Positions 16,674-26,863 of a stretch of 38,310 nt of DNA are shown piece by piece. This stretch comes from Mesorhizobium sp. (lineage in GTDB: Bacteria; Pseudomonadota; Alphaproteobacteria; Rhizobiales; Rhizobiaceae): NCBI GenBank assembly GCA_004020365.1, contig SAQR01000058.1:1-38310 (forward strand), read 5' to 3'. Position 1 is the first letter of the stretch. Each line of letters begins with the position of its first letter. A program made the translations under genes and the position numbers. The notes below the pieces were generated by a model, which saw nothing but the letters and a program-made list of their open reading frames with translations, was not told the DNA's origin and did no database searches.

Positions 16674-17900
16674 CTACGCAGCCTGATCGGCGATCACGCT
16701 GTTGTTATGCGCAGACAGTTGCTCGATGAGCTTCGCAGCCAGCGCGTCGGCATCGCCCGCTTGCGTATGTGCGTACTCTGCCCAATCAAATGACGGTTTC
16801 GGATCGCCCGCAGTTGCTAACGCGGTCGATACGCTGTCCCGGACCTGCTCGATAGCGTCGTCGAGTTGGCCCCGAGCGTTGCCAAGTTGTGGAAACACGA
16901 TGTTATCGCCCTCAAGCGCCACCTGTGCACCACTCTCCTTAGCCGTGCCAGGCGTTCCTTCACCCTCCTCATGTTCGGCCAAGGTCTGGCCGGACCGGAA
17001 GTTTGCGCCTTGCTTGCCGAAGAAGTTTGCAAGCCACTCGGAGCCAGAAACCGGCTGCCCAGAAGCTGGCTGCCCAGAAACCGGCTGCGTTGTCGGGGCC
17101 GGTTCAGCTTGCGCCGTTGGCGTCGGGTCCTGCTGCGGCGCCGGATCGGAAACGGCCGCCGGTTCATCATGAACGGCAGCGACGGCTCCCAGCTTTGGGT
17201 CGACGAGATCGAGTTTGACGTTCTTGCTCCCGACAGAGACGGTGCGCGTCGAAGCTTCGATGCCCGCCCCCGAGAAGGTCACTGTGTAGGTGCCCGGCTT
17301 GAGAGCGAGGTCGTAGCCGCCAGCGGTCATGGTCTTCGTCGTAAACGTCGTGCCCGTCGAACTCTTCGCCGTGATGGTGAGACCGGATAGACCTTCACCG
17401 GGATCGTATGACCTGTCGCCGTCCTTGTCGTCGAACGCCACACCGGTCAGGAACAGGTCTGATCCGGTCTTGGCGAAATTCTCCGCCACGAAACCGCTGG
17501 AGCGCCCCCGGTAATCGCCAACCTCAAACCCAAGACCCACCTCGCGGAAGTTCCCGTTGAGGATGTTGGCACGATGACCCGGGGAGTTCATCAGGTTGTT
17601 GTGCAGAAGCAGAATCTCGTCATTGTAGCCTGTCGGTGACCTGGTCGTAGCCCATGCGATGTTCTCCCCTGTCGCCCAGGAGCCCGCGAGGGTGTAGCCA
17701 GCCGCCTTCATACGCTGGGTGGGCGTGGAGCCTCCCGACCCCGTGTGAGAAAAGGTGTCGGTTGCAAGCATCCATTTGCTGTGCCCCTCAGCCGCCTCGC
17801 TGAGATCATTGTCAAAGGCCAGCGGCTGCACGCCGGCCTTAGCCCTCTCCGCGTTGATAAGTTCAAGTAGATATTGTTCTTGTGCGCTATGTTGCGGCAT
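16674..17900 (-). CDS. CAP/SCP-domain protein, probable type I secretion substrate
   Basis: 408-residue acidic, cysteine-free protein. Residues about 10-143 are a CAP (SCP/PR-1) domain with His52 (SHTGSGG), Glu79 (TGENIAW) and His109 (SPGHRANIL). Residues about 150-232 form an SdrD/carboxypeptidase-regulatory-like beta domain (VAFDDKDGDRSYDPGEGLSG, then KPGTYTVTFSG). A Pro/Gln/Thr-rich linker at 240-287, with repeated SGQP units, leads to a helical C-terminal region (290-408). There is no signal peptide and no RTX nonapeptide. Position directly ahead of the ABC and HlyD genes suggests export by that machinery through an uncleaved C-terminal signal. The start is ATG at 17900. The role of the CAP domain outside the cell is unknown. 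Confidence 0.85.
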   Translation of the reverse strand: MPQHSAQEQYLLELINAERAKAGVQPLAFDNDLSEAAEGHSKWMLATDTFSHTGSGGSTPTQRMKAAGYTLAGSWATGENIAWATTRSPTGYNDEILLLHNNLMNSPGHRANILNGNFREVGLGFEVGDYRGRSSGFVAENFAKTGSDLFLTGVAFDDKDGDRSYDPGEGLSGLTITAKSSTGTTFTTKTMTAGGYDLALKPGTYTVTFSGAGIEASTRTVSVGSKNVKLDLVDPKLGAVAAVHDEPAAVSDPAPQQDPTPTAQAEPAPTTQPVSGQPASGQPVSGSEWLANFFGKQGANFRSGQTLAEHEEGEGTPGTAKESGAQVALEGDNIVFPQLGNARGQLDDAIEQVRDSVSTALATAGDPKPSFDWAEYAHTQAGDADALAAKLIEQLSAHNNSVIADQAA

Positions 17901-18304
17901 TAGGTCGTCGCTCCACTGTTTCGTTTTTGGACGGCCCCGCCACGCTGTAGAATTTCCCCAATCATGCTTGGTAAAAGCCGACTGTGGCTAAGCTGCGGCA
18001 GGCACCTGTTAACCATGATTTTGTTAAAGAGAGTTTGTGTGGATGTGATAACGCAAAATTTCATACTGTAATGCAACCAATATGACACTCGATTATGCGC
18101 GTACTCGCGACGCGCGACTTGCGCCAGACCGTGAGGACCTGCGAGGTCCTGAACGCCTCGCCTCGACCATTCCCATTAACCGAAGGTTGTTCGCCGATCC
18201 TGGACATCGCGGACCGCGCGTGCCATCTCGCTGGCCGGCTTCAGCGGCGCGCTTGTCCGGACGGCGGAGCTTTCGGCCGATTGAGCTCGCCGGCGGCCCT
18301 CGCT
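17901..18304. other. 404-base intergenic region upstream of the CAP/T1SS operon
   Basis: No gene is supported here. The half nearest the CAP gene (about 17940-18080) is clearly AT-richer than its surroundings and should hold the operon promoter on the minus strand. It contains the inverted repeat TTAAC (18009-18013)/GTTAA (18023-18027), a possible regulator site. The other half (18082-18304) is GC-rich, downstream of kdpE, and shows no T-tract terminator or recognisable reading frame. Confidence 0.5.
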
Positions 18305-18997
18305 TCAGTCGACTTCGCGCAGGCGGTATCCGACGCCGGTTTCGGTGGTGATGTAGCGCGGCTGGTCGGGCGTTTTCTCGATCTTTTGCCTGAGCTGCCG
18401 CACATAGACCCTGAGATACTGCACGTCGGTCGAATCGCCCCAGACCTGCTTCAAAAGAAACCGGTGCGTGAGAACCTTGCCTGCGTGCTGCACGAGGATG
18501 CGCAGGATGTCGTACTCCTTCGGCGAGAGCTTTATCTCCCTGCCCTCGACCATGACGATGCGCTTCACCAGATCGACCGTGAGATCGCCGGTGTGGAAGA
18601 CCGGCTTCTCGCCTTGCTGCTGGAACTTGTGGCGGAGCGCCACGCGGATGCGCGCGACAAGCTCGTTCATGCCGAACGGCTTGGTGATATAATCGTCGGC
18701 GCCGAGATCAAGTGCCGAGACGATGCCGGCCTCGTCGGTGCGGCTGGAAAGGATGACGACGGGAACATCCAGGCCGTCGTCCCGCCATTTGCGCAGCAGT
18801 TCGTGGCCGCCCATGCCGGGCAGACCGAGATCGAGCAGGATCAGGTCGGGCCTTTCCGTCTCCATGAGCTCGATCGCCGTCGTGGCGTTCGGCGCCTCGC
18901 TGATCGCATAGCCCTGGCTGCCAAGGCCGACGCGGAGCAGCTTGCGGATCGGCGGTTCATCATCGACGACCAATATCCTGACGTCCAAATTCGTCAT
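18305..18997 (-). CDS. kdpE: KdpE response regulator
   Basis: 230-residue OmpR/PhoB-type response regulator that activates kdp transcription at low potassium or osmotic stress. The receiver domain occupies residues 1-120, with acidic pair Asp12-Asp13 in ILVVDDEPP, phospho-acceptor Asp in LILLDLGLPG (about residue 56) and Lys in DDYITKPFG. The winged-helix DNA-binding domain (about 130-228) includes LSPKEYDILRILVQHAGKVL and ends YITTETGVGYRLREVD. The start is ATG at 18997, overlapping the kdpD stop as ATGA. Last gene of the operon. Confidence 0.96.
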   Translation of the reverse strand: MTNLDVRILVVDDEPPIRKLLRVGLGSQGYAISEAPNATTAIELMETERPDLILLDLGLPGMGGHELLRKWRDDGLDVPVVILSSRTDEAGIVSALDLGADDYITKPFGMNELVARIRVALRHKFQQQGEKPVFHTGDLTVDLVKRIVMVEGREIKLSPKEYDILRILVQHAGKVLTHRFLLKQVWGDSTDVQYLRVYVRQLRQKIEKTPDQPRYITTETGVGYRLREVD

Positions 18998-21708
18998 GGC
19001 TGGTCATCCATGTCGGGGTCTACATGTTGGTCTGCCGGTACCGGCATTCTGATGGTAAAAACCGAACCCGAGCGGTCTGTTCTGTTGGCCGCCGAAATCG
19101 TCCCGCCCATCGCCTCGATGAAGCCACGGCAGATCGAGAGCCCAAGCCCGGTGCCGGCACGGACCTGATCGCCCTTGCGCACCCGGTGGAACGTGTCGAA
19201 AATGCGCTCCAGATCCGCCGGCGGAATGCCTGGCCCCTGGTCCATGATCTGCAGGATGACGGAACCATTGTCGGCCCAGCCCTGCAGGCGGATCGTCGAA
19301 CCAGGCGGCGCAAATTTAGCGGCATTGTCGAGGAGATTGAACAGCGCTTGCTCGAACAGGACAGGGTCGACCCTCAGCATCGGCAGATCCGTGGGAATGT
19401 CGACTTCAGTCTTGTGTTCGCTAGTGATTTTTCTGGCTCGATGCAAGGCGGTGCCGACAATGTCGCCGACATAGTGGAACGCGTAGTTCGGCTCCATCGC
19501 ACCGGATTCGATCTTGGTCATGTCGAGCAGATTGGCGATGAAGCGGTTCAGCCGTTCCGATTCGTCGAGCACGGTCGACAGCAGGTCCGCCCGGTCCGTT
19601 TCCGGAAGCGCCGGCGCAAATTCCCGCAATGTGCCGGCGGCGCCCATGATGGCGGCAAGCGGCGTTTTCAGGTCATGCGAAATCGAGGTCAGCAGCGCCG
19701 AGCGCAGGCGGTCCGCCTCGGCCTCGAGCTTGGCCTGGTCGACGTCGGCAACAAGCTGGATGCGCTCGATGGCGACTGCCGCTTGATCCGCGAGCGCGTC
19801 GAGCAGGCGCTTCTGTTCGGGAGTCAGCAACGGGCCTTGCTTGTCGTTGTCGAGGCCGACGACGCCGATGGCGGTGCGCCCGGTCCGCAACGGCAGATAC
19901 AGGCGTCTTGCTCCGGGAAGCGTGTCGGCGCCGCGGCCCGCGGGGCGATCGTGCTCCCAGGCCCAACGGGCGGCCGCGATGTCGGCCTCGGCCAGCGTGT
20001 CGTCGGGTGGGTAACCCGCCTTGACGGTGATCGTGCCGTTTTCCGGCAGCAGCAGCACCACGCGCAACTTCAGCATCGAGGCTATCTGGAAGGCAGTCGC
20101 CCAGAGCACGTCGTCAAGCGTGCCGGCGCCGGCGAGCTTCTTGGAGAAAAGATAGATATCTTCCGTGGCGCGTGCCCGCGCGCGGGCAGCGACCGCCTGT
20201 CGCTGCACCCGCGCTGTCAGATTGCTGGCAATGACCGCAACAACCAGGAAGGCAGCCAGCGCCACGATGCTCTCCGGATCCTGGATCGTCAGCGTGTAGC
20301 GTGGTTCCAGGAAAAAAAAGTTGAAGGCAATGGCGCTGATGAGGCAGGCATACAAAGCCGGCCAGAGACCGCCGGTCACCGCCGACGTCAGAACCCCGAT
20401 GAGAAAGATGATCGCCAGATTGCGGACGTCGAGAAACTGGTGGAGAAGGACGGCGAAGGCGAGCGAGCCAACAACATAGGCCGTGGCCTTGAGATAGGGC
20501 CAGATCTCGAATTGCCACGGCTCGTCCGCCGCCTTGACGGCCCTTGACGTCGCCTCGTCGTTGCGTTCGTTTCCGGAAATGACATGGACGCTGATGTCGC
20601 CGGCATTGCGGATGAGATCATAAGTGAGCGAGCCTTCGATCAACTCGCGCCAGCGCGATCGGGTCGGCCTGCCGATCACGATATGGGTGAAGTTGTTCGC
20701 GGTCGCATGGCGAACGATGTCCTGCGCGACGTTCTGACCTGGAATGGTCGTTACCTCGGCGCCGAGTTGCTCGGCAAGGCGCAGCAGGGTCGCCAGCCGA
20801 TCCTTGGCCTCCTCGGACATCCCGGCTGAACGAGGGGTATCGACATGAAGCGCCGTCCACGGGGCGCGGAGCCGGTCGGCCAATCTCCGCGCATAGCGGA
20901 CGCGGGCCGCCCCGCCCGGACGCTCATCGACGCAGACGAGAACCCTTTCCCCCGCTGCCCACGGTCCGGGTATGGCGTGGGCCTGCATGTGGGTCAGCAA
21001 CTGCTCGTCGACGCGCTGGGCGGTGCGGCGCAGCGCCAATTCCCTGAGCGCCGTCAGATTGCCCGGCGAGAAATAGTTCTCGATCGCGCGCCGGGCGGTG
21101 CTGGGGATATAGACCTTGCCTTCCTCGAGCCGCTTGATCAGGTCGTCGGGCGTGAGATCGATGATCTCGATGTCGTCGGCCTGATCGAGGATCGAGTCTG
21201 GAACCGTCTCGCGCACCCTGACGCGCGTGATCTGCGCCACGACATCGTTCAGGCTTTCGACATGCTGGATGTTGAGCGTGGTGTAGACGTCGATGCCGTG
21301 CGTCAGGATTTCCTGAACGTCGAGATAGCGCTTGGGATGGCGGCTGCCCGGCGCGTTGGTATGGGCAAGCTCGTCGACGAGGACCAGCGCCGGCCGCCGG
21401 GCAAGGATGGCATCGAGGTCCATTTCCTCGAGGATGCGGCCCTTGTAGTCGACCCGACGACGGGGAATCACCTCATAGCCGTCGACCAGCACCTGGGTTT
21501 CCTTGCGGCCGTGCGTCTCGACGACGCCGATCACCACGTCCACTCCGTCGGCCAATCTTGCACGGCCCGACATCAGCATTTCATAGGTCTTGCCGACACC
21601 GGGGGCGGCGCCCAGAAAAATCCGCAGACGACCGCGCGCCTCCCGCTCCGCACGGTCAAGCAGGGCGTCGGGTGAGGGTCGGGTTTCGTTGCTTCTGTCG
21701 TCCGGCAT
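18994..21708 (-). CDS. kdpD: KdpD potassium/turgor sensor histidine kinase
   Basis: About 904 residues, full length for KdpD. The N-terminal KdpD domain (about 27-235) has a Walker A-like GAAPGVGKTYEML and VDELAHTNAPGSRHPKRY. A universal-stress-protein-like domain follows (about 255-375). Four transmembrane helices lie at about 395-490 with short loops. A GAF-like domain comes next, then the kinase core: phospho-acceptor His near residue 678 in SISHDLKTPLAAI, N-box FNLLDNAAKFA, and DQGPGIPP with GTGLGLSIC. It phosphorylates KdpE under potassium limitation. ATG at 21708 is directly preceded by an in-frame GTG at 21711; either could start the protein. Between kdpC and kdpE in the operon. Confidence 0.96.
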   Translation of the reverse strand: MPDDRSNETRPSPDALLDRAEREARGRLRIFLGAAPGVGKTYEMLMSGRARLADGVDVVIGVVETHGRKETQVLVDGYEVIPRRRVDYKGRILEEMDLDAILARRPALVLVDELAHTNAPGSRHPKRYLDVQEILTHGIDVYTTLNIQHVESLNDVVAQITRVRVRETVPDSILDQADDIEIIDLTPDDLIKRLEEGKVYIPSTARRAIENYFSPGNLTALRELALRRTAQRVDEQLLTHMQAHAIPGPWAAGERVLVCVDERPGGAARVRYARRLADRLRAPWTALHVDTPRSAGMSEEAKDRLATLLRLAEQLGAEVTTIPGQNVAQDIVRHATANNFTHIVIGRPTRSRWRELIEGSLTYDLIRNAGDISVHVISGNERNDEATSRAVKAADEPWQFEIWPYLKATAYVVGSLAFAVLLHQFLDVRNLAIIFLIGVLTSAVTGGLWPALYACLISAIAFNFFFLEPRYTLTIQDPESIVALAAFLVVAVIASNLTARVQRQAVAARARARATEDIYLFSKKLAGAGTLDDVLWATAFQIASMLKLRVVLLLPENGTITVKAGYPPDDTLAEADIAAARWAWEHDRPAGRGADTLPGARRLYLPLRTGRTAIGVVGLDNDKQGPLLTPEQKRLLDALADQAAVAIERIQLVADVDQAKLEAEADRLRSALLTSISHDLKTPLAAIMGAAGTLREFAPALPETDRADLLSTVLDESERLNRFIANLLDMTKIESGAMEPNYAFHYVGDIVGTALHRARKITSEHKTEVDIPTDLPMLRVDPVLFEQALFNLLDNAAKFAPPGSTIRLQGWADNGSVILQIMDQGPGIPPADLERIFDTFHRVRKGDQVRAGTGLGLSICRGFIEAMGGTISAANRTDRSGSVFTIRMPVPADQHVDPDMDDQP

Positions 21709-21775
21709 CACAATCGATCATGGATGGCGCCGGGGATGGTGTCGATCCCCAGCCACACTCATTGCTTCCCGCCAT

Positions 21776-22345
21776 TCATTGCCTGATCGCCTCGTCCAGC
21801 GCCAGGTTAAGCGCCAGCACATTGACCACAGGCTCTCCCATCAAGCCAAGCTCGCGGTCTTCCACGTGGCTGTCGACAAGGGATTTGACCCCGGCTTCAT
21901 CGACGCCCCTGGCCCTGGCCACCCTGGCGACCTGGAAATAGGCGGCCTCGGGGCTGATATGCGGATCGAGGCCGCTGCCTGAAGTCGTGACCAGATCGAT
22001 CGGCACCGGCTGGTTCGGATTTTCCGCTTTCAGCCTGTCGGCATCGCTCTTGACGCGGTCGATCAGCTTGGCGTTGGTCGGCCCGAGATTCGAGCCGCTC
22101 GAAGCGGCGGCGTCGTAGCCGTCGCCCGCAGCCGACGGCCGGCCATGAAAATAGCGCTCGCTGGCAAAAGCCTGGCCGATCAGCTCGGAGCCGACGAGCT
22201 TGCCGTCCCTCTCGATCAGGCTGCCATTGGCCTGGCGCGGGAACAAGGCCTGGGCGATGCCGGTCATGCCGATCGGATAGATCAGGCCGGTCAGGATGGT
22301 GAAGAAAACGATCATGGTGATCGCGGGTCTGATTTGCTTGAGCAT
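21776..22345 (-). CDS. kdpC: Potassium-transporting ATPase subunit C
   Basis: 189-residue KdpC, anchored by one N-terminal transmembrane helix (about residues 8-30, [20 protein letters not shown]) with the rest periplasmic. Conserved elements are [41 protein letters not shown] and [20 protein letters not shown], followed by the C-terminal [13 protein letters not shown]. It associates with KdpA and is needed for high-affinity potassium uptake. The start is ATG at 22345 with AGGGA upstream, 12 bases after kdpB. kdpD follows after about 67 bases. Confidence 0.96.
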   Translation of the reverse strand: MLKQIRPAITMIVFFTILTGLIYPIGMTGIAQALFPRQANGSLIERDGKLVGSELIGQAFASERYFHGRPSAAGDGYDAAASSGSNLGPTNAKLIDRVKSDADRLKAENPNQPVPIDLVTTSGSGLDPHISPEAAYFQVARVARARGVDEAGVKSLVDSHVEDRELGLMGEPVVNVLALNLALDEAIRQ

Positions 22346-22357
22346 GGACTTGATTCC

Positions 22358-24447
<2,090 letters not shown>

Positions 24448-24451
<4 letters not shown>

Positions 24452-24672
24452 TTGGTGGCTCCAGTATCGATGTTGTTGACCGGTCGATCATCTGCCGAAA
24501 GCAGATGCGGCAGCCCGGAGGCCAGCAGCCAGACCACGATCATGACTGCCGCAATGCCGAAGAACGTGGACAGGGTCGGGAAAGGCGGCCGGGTCGGGAA
24601 AGACGGCGGGGTTGCCCCTTCCTGATCGGCGTGATGCCGAATTCTGCGACGTATGGTTTCGAGCCAGGACAT
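24448..24672 (-). CDS. 74-residue single-span membrane protein between kdpA and kdpB
   Basis: I do not recognise this protein. It begins [20 protein letters not shown], a basic leader, has a Pro-rich stretch ([17 protein letters not shown]), one transmembrane helix at about residues 38-54 ([16 protein letters not shown]), and ends [15 protein letters not shown] cytoplasmic N-terminus is expected from the positive residues. The ATG at 24672 lies 24 bases after the kdpA stop, with GGATC about seven bases upstream. Its TGA overlaps the kdpB ATG, so its translation is likely coupled to kdpB. The standard kdpFABC order has no gene here. It could be a lineage-specific accessory subunit; no function can be assigned. 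Confidence 0.7.
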
Positions 24673-24696
24673 GAAATTGATCCAAGGTGGGACCGT

Positions 24697-26400
24697 TCAG
24701 AATGTCTGCCCGCGGATGCCGGCCAGGTGCTCGACGATCGGTCCGACCGCCAGCGCCGGGAAGAAGGTGAGGCCGCCGACGATCAGAATGACGCCGATCA
24801 GCAGCCCGACGAACAGCGGCCCGTCGGTCGGGAAGGTGCCGGCGGAGGCCGGCACCGTCTTCTTGGCGACCAGCGAGCCGGCGATCGCCAGAGCCGGGAT
24901 GATGACCAGGAAGCGGCCCATCAGCATGCCGATGCCGAGCGTGATGTTGTACCAGGGCGTGTTGCCGGTCAGGCCGCCAAAGGCCGAGCCGTTGTTGGCG
25001 GCAGCCGAGGTGTAGGCGTAGAGAACCTCGGAGAAGCCGTGCGGGCCGGCATTGGCCATCGAAGCGACGCCGCTCGGCAGCACCACCGCGATGGCGGTGA
25101 AGATCAGCATCGCCAGCGGCAGGCAGAGAATGGCGAGCATCGCCATCTTGACCTCCTTGGCCTCGATCTTCTTGCCAAGGTATTCGGGCGTGCGTCCGAC
25201 CATCAGTCCGGCGACGAAGACGGCGATCACGATGTACATCAGGATGCCGTAAAGACCGGCGCCGACGCCGCCGACAATGACCTCGCCGAGCTGCATGTTG
25301 ATGAGCGGGATCATGCCGCCAAGCGCTGTGAAGCTGTCATGCATGGCGTTGACGGCGCCGCAGGACGCAGCGGTGGTGATCACCGCAAACAGCGCCGACA
25401 AGGCGATGCCGAAGCGCGTTTCCTTGCCTTCCATGTTGCCGCCGTCGATGCCCAGCGCATGCACCAGCGGATTGCCTGATGCTTCCGCCCAGTAGCAGAC
25501 GGCGACGCCGGCGATGAACAGGACGCCCATTGCAGTCAAGATCGCCCAACCCTGGCGCTGGTCGCCGTTCATGCGGCCGAAGACGTTGGTCAGCGCCGCA
25601 CCGATGGCGAAGATCGAAACCATCTGAATCAGGTTAGAGATCGCGTCGGGATTTTCGAAGGGATGCGCGGCATTGGCGTTGAAGAAGCCGCCGCCATTGG
25701 TGCCGAGCATCTTGATGGCGATCTGCGAGGCCGCTGGCCCGACCGCGATCGTCTGCCGCGCGCCCTCCAGGGTTGTGGCGTTGAGATAGGCGCTGAGCGT
25801 CTGCGGTATGCCGAGATAGACATAGACCAGCGTCAGCACGATGCAGAGCGGCAACAGCAGGTAAAGCGTGCAGCGGGTCATATCGACCCAGAAATTGCCG
25901 ATCGATTTGCCGGAAGCCTTGGTGAAGCCGCGGATCAGCGCGATTGCGATGGCGATGCCGGTTGCTGCGGACAGGAAGTTCTGCACGGTGAGGCCGGCCA
26001 TCTGCACGAGATAGGACATCGTGCTTTCACCGCCGTAGTTCTGCCAGTTGGTGTTGGTCATGAAGCTGGCGGCGGTGTTGAAGGCGAGCCCGGGTTCGAC
26101 GCCGCTCATAGCGGCCGGATTGTAAGGTAGGCTGCCTTGCAGCCGCTGCAGGGCGTAGAGCACCAGGAAGCCGGCGAGGTTGAAGAACAGCAGGGCCGCC
26201 GCGTAGGTGGTCCAGTGCTGCTCCTCACGCTCGCTGGTCCCCGAGATGCGATAAAGGCTCCGCTCGACCGGAGCCAAAAGCGGCGAGAGCAATGTGCGGT
26301 CGCCGCTGAAAACGCGATACATGTAGCCGCCGAGCGGCTTCACCAGCAAAACGACGATCCCGCAATAGACGAGGATCTGTATCCATCCGTTGAAAGTCAT
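24697..26400 (-). CDS. kdpA: Potassium-transporting ATPase subunit A
   Basis: 567-residue channel-like subunit of the SKT superfamily that binds and passes potassium. Four pore-loop repeats are expected. Visible ones include [18 protein letters not shown] (about 108-125), [20 protein letters not shown] (about 223-242), [20 protein letters not shown] (about 340-360) and [18 protein letters not shown] (about 464-481). About ten transmembrane helices flank them. The start is ATG at 26400, 33 bases after kdpF. It works with KdpB, KdpC and KdpF in one inner-membrane complex. Confidence 0.97.
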   Translation of the reverse strand: MTFNGWIQILVYCGIVVLLVKPLGGYMYRVFSGDRTLLSPLLAPVERSLYRISGTSEREEQHWTTYAAALLFFNLAGFLVLYALQRLQGSLPYNPAAMSGVEPGLAFNTAASFMTNTNWQNYGGESTMSYLVQMAGLTVQNFLSAATGIAIAIALIRGFTKASGKSIGNFWVDMTRCTLYLLLPLCIVLTLVYVYLGIPQTLSAYLNATTLEGARQTIAVGPAASQIAIKMLGTNGGGFFNANAAHPFENPDAISNLIQMVSIFAIGAALTNVFGRMNGDQRQGWAILTAMGVLFIAGVAVCYWAEASGNPLVHALGIDGGNMEGKETRFGIALSALFAVITTAASCGAVNAMHDSFTALGGMIPLINMQLGEVIVGGVGAGLYGILMYIVIAVFVAGLMVGRTPEYLGKKIEAKEVKMAMLAILCLPLAMLIFTAIAVVLPSGVASMANAGPHGFSEVLYAYTSAAANNGSAFGGLTGNTPWYNITLGIGMLMGRFLVIIPALAIAGSLVAKKTVPASAGTFPTDGPLFVGLLIGVILIVGGLTFFPALAVGPIVEHLAGIRGQTF

Positions 26401-26433
26401 TGAAATCGCTTTCCGTGCCTGCGCCAGTTGCCG

Positions 26434-26523
26434 TTAAAAACGTTCTGGGCGAACGAGGGCGTATGTCAGGTAGGCGAGAAGGAACAGGGTCACAGCGCCA
26501 CCGAGGATATAGTCGACAAGCAT
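26434..26523 (-). CDS. kdpF: KdpF small subunit
   Basis: 29-residue single-helix peptide, MLVDYILGGAVTLFLLAYLT followed by YALVRPERF. This matches KdpF, which stabilises the KdpABC complex; the C-terminal LxxPERF is the family hallmark. The start is ATG at 26523 with GGAAGGA eight bases upstream. It precedes kdpA by 33 bases. Confidence 0.93.
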   Translation of the reverse strand: MLVDYILGGAVTLFLLAYLTYALVRPERF

Positions 26524-26539
26524 GTTGCTGTCCTTCCGC

Positions 26540-26620
26540 CTAAAGACTGTCGCAGGCTTTGACGAAGGCGAAGAACAGGGCGAAAAACAAAAGCCCTGTC
26601 CCGAGAACGATGATGTCCAT
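26540..26620 (-). CDS. 26-residue hydrophobic micro-ORF leading the kdp operon
   Basis: A short frame opens with ATG at 26620, 16 bases before the kdpF start on the same strand (stop TAG at 26540-26542). It reads MDIIVLGTGLLFFALFFAFV and then KACDSL. It is one predicted transmembrane helix with a short charged tail carrying a cysteine and an acidic residue. AGGAACAGG lies just upstream as a ribosome site. I recall similar short hydrophobic ORFs ahead of kdpF in other proteobacteria, often ending in C-D/E-R/S-L; that is memory, not a search. It could be an extra small subunit of the Kdp complex. Confidence 0.65.
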   Translation of the reverse strand: MDIIVLGTGLLFFALFFAFVKACDSL

Positions 26621-26784
26621 CGGACCTGTTCCTTATGTTCGGTTTGTACTGCCTTGCCTGCAGCCGGCAGATTTGAATCCATGTGAAGACACTCTGTCGC
26701 GTGGCGACCGAGATATGTCCTTCCCGACGGAATATGGATCACAACCCCATAAAGGTTCGAGCCGGGGCAAACAGGAAAGAAATA

Positions 26785-26803
26785 AAAATCCTATAGGGAT
26801 TTT
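26785..26803. promoter_or_regulatory. Inverted repeat AAAATCC-N5-GGATTTT upstream of the kdp operon
   Basis: Perfect 7-base arms around TATAG in an AT-rich patch of an otherwise GC-rich region. On the minus strand the right arm runs on into TTTTTATTTC, so it could be a weak factor-independent terminator for the membrane-protein gene ending at 26864. Alternatively, lying about 165 bases before the first kdp ORF, it could be part of the kdp control region, since KdpE sites are T-rich. The sequence alone does not decide. Confidence 0.4.
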
Positions 26804-26863
26804 GCCGTCGCGGTTCTCAGCGCACGCCGTTCAAAGACAGCGCCGGCGCGAAGCCGCCGAAAA

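Noticed and set aside
19024-20547. 507-codon open frame antisense to kdpD
   Set aside because: Shadow of kdpD; no ribosome site, no domain, and biased composition.
24505-25479. 324-codon open frame antisense to kdpA
   Set aside because: Asp/Arg/Gln-rich shadow of the sense codons; kdpA is unambiguous.
26606-26632. GGAAC and CGTT elements near the kdp micro-ORF as an EcfG promoter
   Set aside because: The spacer is 18 bases and the -10 would fall inside the 26-residue coding frame.
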